Below are positions 21,728 through 31,693 of a stretch of 64,000 nucleotides of DNA, one piece after another. Source of the DNA: Periplaneta americana (taxonomy: Eukaryota > Arthropoda > Insecta > Blattodea > Blattidae); the NCBI RefSeq assembly GCF_040183065.1, contig NC_091119.1, positions 60,436,892-60,500,891 on the forward strand, read 5' to 3'. The notes beneath the pieces are model-generated. The model saw only the letters and a program-made list of their open reading frames with translations, was not told the DNA's origin and did not search any database. Position 1 is the stretch's first letter. The number at the start of each line of letters is the position of its first letter. Both the position numbers and the translations under genes were made by a program.

Positions 21728-24564
21728 CAGACATCGGATTCTAGGGTAAATGCCTATTTTGTTTCTTTAGGAGAAAAGTAAAAATAATTATTAATATTTG
21801 TGTTTCATGGAAATTGAAAGGTATTCAAAGAGTTTTGTAGTGCCCTAAAATTCCCTAAAACGGTTATTAGAGCCTAATTTGTTAATATTCGCCTAAAAAT
21901 GCCTAACTCACTGTAAAGTTTCGCATTTTACTCTTACTTTTTATAATTTATACATGCATTCACAGCGAAATTTAAGGCATTTAAAAAGTGGAAAGTTTGC
22001 TTCACACCGGCCATGAAACCATTGATAAAGGAAACAAAATGTTTTGAATCTCACGACACTCGCAATAGATTTCACCGAATTTAACATGTTTGGAGGCATA
22101 AATGCCGACAAAGAACAACCTTAGTTTTGAAGCAGGCAACAATCACAACATGTGCTGCTACCGATTCAGAGATATACTATGCTATAAAAATGACTGTTTT
22201 CGGTCTGAAACCGATTAGCTGTACTGCCCTTCAGAGTGTCATAAAATCACAATTTTTGGAGAAAGAGTGTTTTTGAAATATTTATGAAAAGTCGTAAAAC
22301 TGCGAATTAGTAGGGTAAACCGTTACAAAATATTTAAAAGAATGGGCCTCCTAGTGTTAACACTACCAGGAAATGCAACAATAAGTGGAACTTTGTATTT
22401 TTGTCCAATTGAATCTCAATAACAACGGTTCATTTGAATGCTCGTTAACAGTTGCTCTTACCCTCACCTTATTTGTGTTGAGAAGTTTTGAGCGGTAGGA
22501 CGTTTTCCTGTGAAGTTTAACGCGATAATGCCGAAAAATATAAGTGCAAAATCTACATTGATCCGGCAATGGCTAACAGAATATTCAGAATTCACTTATG
22601 ATGGAAAAATAATATTCTGCAAGATTTGTAGCAAACAGGTATGTAACAATAGTTGAAATATATAAATTCTATTAATTTTAATGAGTAGGCCTATAATATT
22701 TATACATTGACTGAGCTATCCTGAGGTATAATTCTTTTTAAGACCACTACACTTTAACCTTTTAAATTCCGATAGTTAAAGTATTAGCAGGTCATTAAAA
22801 TTTTGATTGTTCGAACCCACTAACTTTGTGATAGAAATACGGCAATACAACAATTAGGATTTTATTTTAATTCAGTTTACTTTACATTTTTAGATTTCGC
22901 AAGAAAAGAAGTGCCACCTAAAGCAGCATGTGCAAGGAGCGGCTCATAAGGCTAAAGCTCAGCAGAAAAATCAACTGCAACAAACTTTACTAACACAGCC
23001 CACTTCATCCAATCTCAGCAGCAATTTCTATGCTGATTTAACCAGAGCGTTTGTTGCTGCTAACATTCCCTGGAATGCAATTGAAAATCCGGTTTTAAGA
23101 CAGTTTTTACAAAAATACTGCAAACAAAATATCCCATCTGAGTCGACCCTACTTAGACAGAATATACAATGAAACTTTAGCTTCCATTCGGGAGGATATA
23201 GGTGATTCTTACATATGGGTCTCTGTGGATGAAACCTCAGATCCTATGAATAGGTATATAGCAAATATGGTAGTAGGAAAACTTAGTCCTGATGGACCTT
23301 CGATTCCACACTTCGTATGTGTTAAGGAACTTTCGAAAGTGAATAGCTAAGCCATTGCTTATTTTGTAAATAAAGGCCTAGTCTTTATACTCAGGTAATA
23401 TAGACGATTCTAAAGTTCTGTTGTTTTGTACTGATGCTGCCTCATACATGGTTGCTGCAGCTCCACTTCTTAAAACATTTTATCCTAACCTCACGCATGT
23501 AACCTGTCTAGCACATGGCCTTCACAGGGTTTCTGAAACAATCCGGAATGAATTTCCTCTTGTCAATTCGTTTATTTCTAACACAAAAAAATGTTTTTGT
23601 AAAGCCCCATCCAGGATTTCAATATTCAGAGAGAACTTTCCAGATATCCCACTCCCACCTCAGCCGGTTGTTACACGATGGGGAACCTGGATTCAGTCAG
23701 TGGTGTATTATTCTAAGTATTTTAAAGAAGTGGTCACAGTTATTGATAAATTACCTGAAAGTGATAGTGCAGCGTGTGTGAAAGCAGTGAAAGATTGTCT
23801 GAATGACTCACGAGTGAAAAACGATATTGCCTACATAACATCAAACTTTTCTTTCATACCTGCAAGCATTGAACAATTAGAACATGAAAAACAATCTCTT
23901 TGTAGCCAAATAGCAATAGTAAAGGAAGCTCAAGTGAACATACATTCTGCTTTGGGCGAAACTGGGAAAAAAGTTAAAAATAAGTGGGACAACGTATTAA
24001 ATAAGAATGTAGGATTTTCATTGTTGGAAAAAGTATCAAGAGTGATATCGGGGGAAAGTGTAAATGTTCCAGTAAGTATTGATGTTTCTATTGTACCTAA
24101 TTTAAAATTTGGGCCTCTCACATCAGTTTCGGTTGAAAGAAGTTTTTCTGCTTTCAAAATGATTCTCAGTGACAAAAGGCAAAGGTTAACTGTGGAGAAT
24201 TTAGAAAAAATTCTGGTGGTGTACTGTGCAGATAATTATAATAAAGTCTGAGCATGGAACTGAATTTCAATAACTTAAAATGAGTAATCTTGATATCAAT
24301 AATCATTATTTCATTAGTTTCAATATATTAAATTTGTGCAGCTCTGTTTATACATATAATATAGTATTCTTTTTTAATGTTTAAACATACTTTTTTGTGC
24401 GTATTTTAGTGTATAATTAAAAATTTCAGTGAAAGAAATAAGTATGATACCTTGATGTGCCTAAAATGCCTATTTTCAATAAAACAGAGCCTAATTTTAC
24501 AAATTTTGAGCTTATTTTAGGCGCCTAAAACTGCAATTTTTAGTGCCTAAAAATCCGATGTCTA
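21728..24564 (+). mobile_element. Complete hAT element 1 with 8-bp target duplication
   Basis: Terminal inverted repeats (C/T)AGACATCGGATT, flanked by identical GTTATGAC (21720-21727 and 24565-24572), the 8-bp duplication of hAT transposons. The 2837-bp element carries a decayed BED-finger/CGGBP1-like transposase gene. It interrupts the Penelope-like element. Confidence 0.92.
22528..24251 (+). pseudogene. hAT transposase (CGGBP1-like BED finger), decayed
   Basis: Exon 1 from ATG 22528 reads MPKNISAKSTLIRQWL and IIFCKICSKQ, then donor GTATGT. Exon 2 after ttttag (about 22893) gives KKCHLKQHVQGAAHKAK, completing a C-C-H-H BED-type finger as in CGGBP1-like proteins. Then VAANIPWNAIENPVLRQFLQ, and in another frame VSVDETSDPM (a catalytic Asp region), VLLFCTDAASYMVAAAPLLK, VTCLAHGLHRV, VVTRWGTW and the hAT dimerisation block SVSVERSFSAFKMIL. 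There are frameshifts near 23140 and 23390 and a stop near 23350, so it cannot make a full transposase. The last 276 codons are intact. Confidence 0.82.
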
Positions 24565-24888
24565 GTTATGACGTATCATGACGTCAAATAATGTGTGGGT
24601 ATTGAACTGTAATTGTGTGTTAAGTATATGTTGTGGGTATGTTATTGTATGTTTATATATTTCGTATTGTTCTAGGATGTTTAACTTTGAACTTTTTGGT
24701 GTGATGTGTAAAATTTCCATACCTGTTTCCATATTATTGTAGTCATGATTATTGTTGATAATGTGGTCTGCATAATTTGATGTGATGTAGGGTTTAGTTA
24801 TAGCTTTAATATGTTCATTATACGAGTATCTTGTGTGAAAGGATCTTCCTGTCTGTCCTATGTAAAAATGTGGGCAACTATTTCATTT

Positions 24889-25654
24889 AAAAAAAATGTA
24901 GTATTGGTTACGTATTCTTTGTCTTGCTCTTCATAGTCAGTCCTCTTTAAGATACGACACGCGGTAGAACATCTACACCGTAGGTGAGTTCAACATCTAA
25001 ATTGTAGTAATGTCCATTCCTCTAATGTATTTCTTATTGTACTTATAGTATAAGAACATATGTTCTATTTTTGAAACTTCTTTTTAAAAAATTTTTTAAA
25101 ATCAGTTTTTAACTTCATTGATGTTAATTTTTAATTTCAAATATTTTGGAATTAATAACATTCACATCTTGTCATTCATATTCTACAATATTTTGATATT
25201 TTAACATTATTCGTGGGACACCATCAGTATTACTTAAGATTTATACATTGTATTATTAGAATTGTATTATATATATTCCTTCCATAAGATATCATTTAAA
25301 AATATTTAATAACTATTCTTCAAACTCATTCTTAATTAAGTTTATAATGAAATTTCAATTCAATACATGGGATCATTTTACTTTTTAACGATGTTGTCTT
25401 AGGCTTTGTATTTTATAAATTTTATAATTTTGTAGTATATTCAAGATCTTTATACATTACATTCTCTTGTTGCAGTCGTGGTACAACCACTGATGATGGG
25501 GGAGCACAGTCCCCGAAACATGGTTTCTAACCAATTTTATTTATTTTATTTATTTTATCAATAAATAGTGTTCAGACAACTGTAATAATTATCTCCATTA
25601 TTTTTAATCTTAACTTATGAACACTGTTGTATTTCGACCTTCTAAGTATTTAAT
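24889..25654 (+). mobile_element. 766-bp insertion inside the GIY-YIG region
   Basis: Flanked by TATTTCATTT (24879-24888) and TATTGCATTT (25655-25664), a probable 10-bp target duplication with one difference. It starts with A8 and contains a hammerhead-like core on the plus strand. It interrupts the endonuclease frame of the Penelope-like element exactly. No coding frame was recognised. Confidence 0.72.
25472..25533 (+). ncRNA. Second hammerhead-like core (weaker)
   Basis: Plus strand: CTGATGA (25490-25496), one extra base, stem II GGGGA/TCCCC with a loop, GAAAC (25515-25519), then ATGGTT. Stem I could close as TGGT/ACCA with an internal loop. Stem III is at most 2 bp and the cleavage triplet is unclear. 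Confidence 0.4.
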
Positions 25655-25954
25655 TATTGCATTTTAGTTCGTAAACGCCAGTTGAATTATATTTATTTGA
25701 ATGTTTAATGTGATTATTTAGATATTTCTGTGTTGTGTTATTTGTTTTGTATGCTATCTTGTATTTAAGTTTTCTGAATGAAGTTGCAATTTTGTGAGTA
25801 TTGGTATTGTGATATGTTAATGTTATGAATTTATTCTCACGTGGTGTTTGTGTTGGTTTGTTCTGTTTTTGTTTTGCCTTTTTTATTAGTGTGTCTATTA
25901 TGTTAGGGTTATATCCATTTTTGCTCAGATTGATGTATTGACATTAAGAGTATG

Positions 25955-26601
25955 CATTTCAGTCCCTTAAAACCTTAAAAAAAAGAATTGACTTAGAACG
26001 TTTATGCAGCCCATGATTCAAATACAGATTAAAGCAGTGACCTGGCGTCCTTGTAAGAGTTGGTAGCGTTGTTGTGCTATCTTAGCCTTTGTTAAAACGT
26101 AATGGTATTATCAATCCATATCCTGTTACATTGCGAATATTATCTAGCCTTAATGCTGCTTCGAAATTACAATACTACTCTATCTTTTTGCGTACTGCAG
26201 GTCACGCCACAACACCTGACTAACACGACGTAGTCTATGATAAGGATTTTAAGACCATTTAGAATACAACATTTTGTTTACGTATTATGTTCTTACTCTG
26301 TGCTGTGTAGATACTAACGTCGACATATTTTAACTTATATAAAATTATTATTTGTAACAATTGCCTTAGAACTTATGCATGATTTTATTTTAACAGTCAG
26401 TTAAGATTTTTTTTTGTCTGTTTCAATTAAACATTTTATCGTTCTAGTTCTGTCCAGTAATAATAATTATTATACATTCAACGAAACAATAATATTATAA
26501 TTTCCTGATTCATGCCAATTGTTGTTATAATAATGTTTATGTTCAACGCACAAAATTAACCGTCAAATTATGATCTGTTATTAAGGGCGTGAGTTTATAG
26601 T
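25955..26601. other. No gene recognised
   Basis: AT-rich intergenic sequence. Confidence 0.35.
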
Positions 26602-26704
26602 GACTATTACACTCTTACTACGTCATACTACTTTTGACCAATAAAACGGTACGAAAGGACGTATTTCAACCAATCATGGCTGCTTATCGCACAATTTTAT
26701 CGCG

Positions 26705-26780
26705 TCCCTAGCATTTGTTTAATTTTATCGCGTCCCTAGCATTTGTTTAATTTTATCGCGTCCCTAGCATTTGTTTCTTT
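26705..26780 (+). repeat. Triplicated 30-bp unit
   Basis: Three tandem copies of TTTTATCGCGTCCCTAGCAT plus TTGTTTAA inside YR-repeat copy 1. Other copies of the family have one or two. Confidence 0.85.
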
Positions 26781-26822
26781 GTTTGCCAACATTTGAAGCA
26801 GCGCTGGTCTGGACGTCACAAA

Positions 26823-26826
<4 letters not shown>

Positions 26827-26875
<49 letters not shown>
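26827..26875. repeat. (TA)n microsatellite
   Basis: About 49 bp of TA inside YR-repeat copy 1. Confidence 0.95.
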
Positions 26876-26881
<6 letters not shown>

Positions 26882-27859
26882 CAAACCACTCCAGTCGATG
26901 CACAGCAGTTTCAAATATGACTCGCATTGGCATTCAACAACAAGAATTAATAAAAATCACTGATCATACCTATGCATCTTCTGAAATCCGATTTACAAAT
27001 AAATGAAGAGCACCATTCGGAAATCCTAAATAAGTTGAATACACCATGTAGGCCTAAATCAACGAGTTCCACTTCTATTACGCACACGTCCAATATAACA
27101 TCAATTGAACCACCAACCACATTCAAATTTGAAAACTGTACATTCAATAATTATTCCTTTTAAAATTATTCATTCGGAAATTCTGAATAAGTTGAATACA
27201 CCATGTAGGCCTAAATCAACGAGCTCCACTTCTATTACGCACACGTCCAATATAACATCAATTGAACCACCAACCACATTCAAATTTCAAAATTGTACAT
27301 TCAATAGTTATTCCTTTTAAAATTATTCATGTTTATTTTTTATGTCATCGTCGTTAATTAAAACTTTTCTAACACTTGTGTATATTAGTTAGGTTATGTT
27401 ATAGCTTCTGCTATATGATATTATGGATAGTCACGTATCAGAGATTGTTTAATATTAAGATTTATTGGAAATCATCTGCCAAGTGACGTTGATTACTGGG
27501 ATTCGGATAATTGAAGTGGAATGTTGCATTTTAATAAAAATGAAACTGAATCAACAAAGTCTTCTTGACTAGTAACATTGCCATCGTGTATAATAGATCG
27601 AGAACTTCTCAACGAGAAGGCATTGCTCACTACTGCCATCTAGCATGCATTTAGCGTAATATTTGTAATGTTGAGATGGTACAATAATACATTTGAAGAC
27701 AGTTGTATTTTCATAAGTCAATTAATATTTTATTGTATTGGAGTACTTCGTTACTTCTAATCTTTATATACTTTTTTCTAATCGTGTAATAATCAATTAA
27801 ATCCCACTCGAGTTTTGATTTTCTCTAGATAAATAAAAACCTCTAGTGAGATTACTGTT

Positions 27860-28509
27860 GACTATTACACTTTTACTACGTCATACTACTTTTGACCAAT
27901 ACGAAAGGACGTGTTTCAACCAATCATGGCTGTTTTTACTACAATTTTACCACATTTCTAGCATTTGTTTATTTTCATCACTTCCCTAGCATTGTCAACA
28001 TTTCAAACTGCAAATTCTTTACGGTACCGGTACTATAAAACATGCTTTGCGATCGTCATTTGTTACCCTGCATAGATAATCGACTGAAAATGGCGGGGCT
28101 CTGTTCAAACTTTTTGGTGAAGGTAACATTAGTGAAATATAATTTTAGTAAGTCAATTGATATCTATTTTATTTTATTATAGTACTTTATTTCTTCTAAT
28201 CTTCATATACTTTTTCTGTTTTTATTACCTTCCTACCATTTGTTTCTTTGTTTGCCAATATTTCAAACTAAACATTCTTTACTGAACTGTAAAACATACT
28301 TTGCGATCGTCATTTCTTTACCGCATAGATAGTCAAGTGAAAATGGCATCTCCGTTCAAACGTTTTGGTGAAATAGAATTTTAGTAAATCAATTAATATT
28401 TTATTGTATTAGAGTACTTTATTTCGTCTAATCGTATAATAGTCAATTAAATCTCACTCGAGTTTTGATTTTCTCTAGATAAATCGAAACCTCTAGTGAG
28501 AATACTGTT
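27860..28509 (+). mobile_element. YR-repeat family, copy 1b, directly abutting copy 1
   Basis: Begins GACTATTACAC immediately after the ACTGTT end of copy 1 and ends with the same hairpin and ACTGTT. It lacks the recombinase piece. It has two imperfect copies of a segment containing ATGGC(A/G)... followed by GTTCAAAC(T/G)TTTTGGTGAA, possibly the start of the parent ORF (MASPFKRFGE in the second copy, about 28342). Confidence 0.7.
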
Positions 28510-28764
28510 GATTATTTTACCCTGACTTTTGGTGATTAAAATTGTTTCATTTCGGTCAATATTACAAAAAACAGTTTCGTGCATATTTTGTATCCTAAAG
28601 AAACTTGAAAAGGAATAAAAAAACATTTTTTAAATTATTATTGAAACAATTGTTTAGAATTCATTTTAAGTTCCAATAAGTCAAGTATCAACAAATAAAA
28701 AAAACAGATAATGTTCAGTCATATGACTTATTTTTAATGTAAAATATTATGGTAGTAAATTTAC

Positions 28765-28835
28765 ATTACATTATTGATATTGTGAACGTTTTCGCCTAAT
28801 CTAGGCTCTTCAGACATAAATGTGTTAACAAATAC
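28765..28835 (-). ncRNA. Third hammerhead-like motif
   Basis: Minus strand: CTGAAGA (28813-28807) directly followed by stem II GCCTA-GAT-TAGGC, then GAAA and the self-complementary AACGTT, then C as the predicted cleavage base (28784). Stem I pairs TGT/ACA and, after an internal loop, ACATT/AATGT. Core and stem II fit the consensus without insertions; stem III could only form well in a dimer, as reported for some retroelement hammerheads. No Penelope-like coding sequence was recognised next to it. Confidence 0.6.
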
Positions 28836-28839
28836 AAAG

Positions 28840-29433
28840 CATGTTGTAGTTAAAAAGTTAAAAAAAAACATTATTAAAGATGGAAGATAAAAAACTAATT
28901 GTACATGTGACATCACTACATGTTGTATAAATAATTATGTATATTTAACTAAGTATGTGGCGATGTTGTGCATAGTAGCACGGATAATTATTGAGTAATA
29001 TAAACATGAACAAGGCAACCTGATTTTGTGAATATAAAAAAACTGTTATACGACAAAGACTTGTTAAATGTGCATATTTTTACATATGTAATAAGTTGAA
29101 ATATATGATAGTTGATAGTGATGTTAAAAAAACTATAATATAGTATGATGAACTGACCCTGTAATTAAAAAGTAATTTGATTGAAATCTACTTAGTAATG
29201 AATTAATAAAGTATAATTTTTACATATAAACATACAATTTTTAATATAATTTCTAAACTTAACTACTTGATATAAGATGTTCTAGCGATTAGTTTTATGC
29301 AAAACTCAACTCATTTTAGTATGTTGATACAATTAGTCTTTGTTCACTTGTCTAAGATGTACTTCACGTTTCAATCAGCAATGTGCAGCTATCATATATA
29401 TATCTTCCATTATTCTAATATAGTTAAAACTTT

Positions 29434-29471
<38 letters not shown>

Positions 29472-29769
29472 TTATTTTGTTTATTAATAGTAATATTCAA
29501 AAACTAAACCTTTTTTCTTATCCATTTTTTTCTCATTCAATTCTAGATATTTCAATTATTTTTCCATTCTAATTTTTTTGGTAAAAAAATGATGCAGACC
29601 TATTTGTCTTTGTAACTTTACGTTATTATCATTCATAAGTTTTCTTATAGCTATATCTTTATTCATTTGTAGGAACTTTTCATTTATAAATTTCATCCGT
29701 ATATCTTTTGTATAATGTTATTCAAAAACAATATGAATGTCATCGTCTCTTTGTCTAATAAAATATAGA
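28840..29769. other. AT-rich, no gene recognised
   Basis: Contains a (TA)n run at 29437-29468. The frame at 29297-29572 is Phe/Ile/Tyr-rich low complexity. Confidence 0.4.
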
Positions 29770-30085
29770 ATAAATAATACAATGTGATAAACTCAAAGAA
29801 AAATGTAAGAAGTCTGAAATTGATTTACGTAAATAAATATATGACTGGTGTCTAAAAATCTAAGGAACGTAAAAATATAAAATAAATAATACAATGTGAT
29901 GAACTCAACGAAATGCGTAATAAAATTGAAGTTGATTGACGTACATAAATTTATGATTGGTGTCCAAAAGTCTAAGGAACGTGGAAATATAAAATAAATC
30001 ATACTCAACGAAATACATAATAAATTTCAAGTTGATTGACATAAATAAATTTATGACTAGTATCCAAAAATCTAAAGAACGTAAA
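29770..30085. repeat. Three tandem copies of a 90-115-bp unit
   Basis: Units start near 29770, 29877 and 29993, each with ATAAAATAAAT, AACTCAACGAAAT and CTAA(G/A)GAACGTAAAAA. The divergence is enough that these are not recent. Confidence 0.8.
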
Positions 30086-30423
30086 AAGCACACAATAGAT
30101 AACAAATAGAGATGAAGTTAATTGTTTTTATGTTTAATAAGTCTTTGTATCGGTGAGTATGTGTTTCGTTATTTCTCTAAATAATTGCAACAACTACGTT
30201 AACACTCGCAGGTGTTTATTTCCTGTCCTTCTTACTATTAGACCTATATAACATTTTTATTGCCTTTTTCATAGTTTTTTTTTACTGTGTGGTTTTGTGA
30301 TTGCTATTAGGTGTTCGTCCTAATGAAGGGATAGTTCAGTATGCGAAGCTAAAATTGCTAGGAAAACATGCCAAGGATGTTGCAAATGCAATAGAAAAAT
30401 CATTTCAAATCAAAATGTAATAT

Positions 30424-30427
<4 letters not shown>

Positions 30428-30471
<44 letters not shown>

Positions 30472-30758
30472 GTTTATTTAACCTGGCAGAGTTAAGGCCA
30501 TATGGCCTCATCTAACACTCAACCAGGAGTAAAACTGCGTTACAAAAAACACTACAAATTTACAAAGCACACTACAATTTTACACATAAAACTGAATAAG
30601 ATAATAATAATAATATAATGTAAACAACTAGAAATCAGACATAATATATAACATACAGAAAGAAAGGAAAAAGCATAATAAAATGTGAAAAACAGGTCAA
30701 AATAAATGAGACATACAAAGTATAAAAAACAAGACAATTATTGATAACAATAATGATA

Positions 30759-30794
<36 letters not shown>

Positions 30795-31385
30795 GTAATA
30801 AAATAGTGAAGTACAAAGCATAAAATGAATACAATATTTTTAGGTACACACAGTAAGGAAAATTCAATACAACACTTGTCATAACAGTAAGTTAGTTTGG
30901 CAACTCGTCGTAAGATAATTTTCTAACTCGGATTTGAAAGATTTCAAAGTTCGGCAGCCCTTGACTTCAGGAAGCAGAGAGTTCCAGTGACGAGAGGTAG
31001 CAACAGTGAAAGATGAGGAATACAGAGAAGATGTGTGAAGTGGAATTTCTAGCGTGTTATCACGTTGTGATCGAGTATTAATATTATGATAGCGAGAGAG
31101 AGTATGAAAACGGGCGAATAAATAAGAGCTGGATGAAGTGTGCATAATTTGATATAAGAGAGAAAGCGAGTGCAGATTTCTCCTCTCATGTAACCTAAGC
31201 CATGATAACTTCTCGAAAGAAGGTGAGATATAATCATAGTATCGAACATTACATTTATGTAGTGTATAAAGATCTAATTTTATTTTGTTGAAACATATAA
31301 AAGGTTTAGAACACCTACTACAGTACACTGAAGTGTTGCGGGCTGCATTCGGCAGTGATTCGGCGCTACCTATTGCTTTGATCAT
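30428..31385 (-). mobile_element. Jockey/CR1-type LINE 3' end
   Basis: Minus strand reads YYDYISPSFEKLSWLRLHER, LHSLSLLYQIMHTSSSSYLF, NINTRSQRDNTLEIPLHTSS and FTVATSRHWNSLLPEVKGCR, then stops at 30879. This is the conserved tail after the reverse transcriptase of many insect LINEs (RR..H.LSLLY.I, WN.LP..I..). About 400 bp of 3' UTR containing CCAGGTTAAATAAACC leads into an (ATT)n tail at 30428-30471. The 5' part is missing. Confidence 0.8.
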
Positions 31386-31486
31386 ACACAGTTATGTTCA
31401 TTAATCAGTGAAGTGAGATGCTACCTTAGTTCATACAATTTTGCAAGCCTGGGTGAATGTCGTGATGTAATATATTCTGTGTTCTC

Positions 31487-31693
31487 TTATAGGCTTGTGT
31501 GCGGGCGACACTTGTGACACAGCAGCTCCCCAATGAAGGCGAGGATCGAGGCGAGGATCCCCAGGTACAGCAGATACAGGCTGCCCTCGATGTGGCGGTA
31601 CTGCAGCTTGGTGGGTCCGTGGTCATCGCTCGAGCTTCTACGACTCTGCGTCACAGCCCGCTGAACGCGCATGGGCAGGAAGGCGCTCACTAC
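31487..31693 (-). CDS. IR exon G: last transmembrane segment and stop
   Basis: Acceptor acgtgcgcag|GTAGTG in phase 0; 68 codons plus TAA at 31489-31487. It encodes VVSAFLPMRVQRAVTQSR, KLQYRHIEGSLYLLYLGI, LASILAFIGELLCHKC and an eight-residue tail. H(I/V)EG..LL.LG......F..EL is the usual IR TM3. The frame is open further upstream to an ATG, but that part is intron because exon F joins directly at Q|VVSAF. Confidence 0.83.
   Translation of the reverse strand, partial: VVSAFLPMRVQRAVTQSRRSSSDDHGPTKLQYRHIEGSLYLLYLGILASILAFIGELLCHKCRPHTSL

Larger units (their letters stand above)
21540..25945 (-). mobile_element. Penelope-like element, 5' truncated, broken by two insertions
   Basis: Minus strand from about 25945 reads NGYNPNIIDTLIKKAKQKQN, KFITLTYHNTNTHKIATSFR and YNSTGVYELKC. 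After a 766-bp insertion it continues PHFYIGQTGRSFHTRY, NEHIKA and YADHI. This is the GIY-YIG endonuclease with GVY and YIG motifs that marks Penelope-like retroelements. The frame continues to a hAT insertion and resumes at 21719, ending near a hammerhead-like motif at 21575-21640. Most of the reverse transcriptase is absent. Confidence 0.85.
26602..27859 (+). mobile_element. YR-repeat family, copy 1
   Basis: Starts GACTATTACAC and ends ...CTCTAGTGAGATTACTGTT. Near the 3' end GTGTAATAATCAATT (GTGTAATAGTC in the other copies) is the complement of the start. It is followed by a long hairpin (AGTTTTGATTT / AAATMAAAAC around CTCTAGAT). The inside has a decayed tyrosine-recombinase C-terminus (MTRIGIQQQELIKI), a (TA)n run, a 30-bp unit repeated three times (26705-26780) and a 155-bp duplication (27005-27165, 27166-27320). 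Confidence 0.75.

Noticed and set aside
29770-30085. CRISPR-like array
   Set aside because: Units are contiguous, diverged and 90-115 bp with no constant repeat and unique spacers; eukaryotic tandem repeat.
30879-31385. 168-codon frame as a host gene next to the IR stop
   Set aside because: Its motifs are those of a LINE C-terminal tail and it is followed by a LINE-type UTR and (ATT)n tail.
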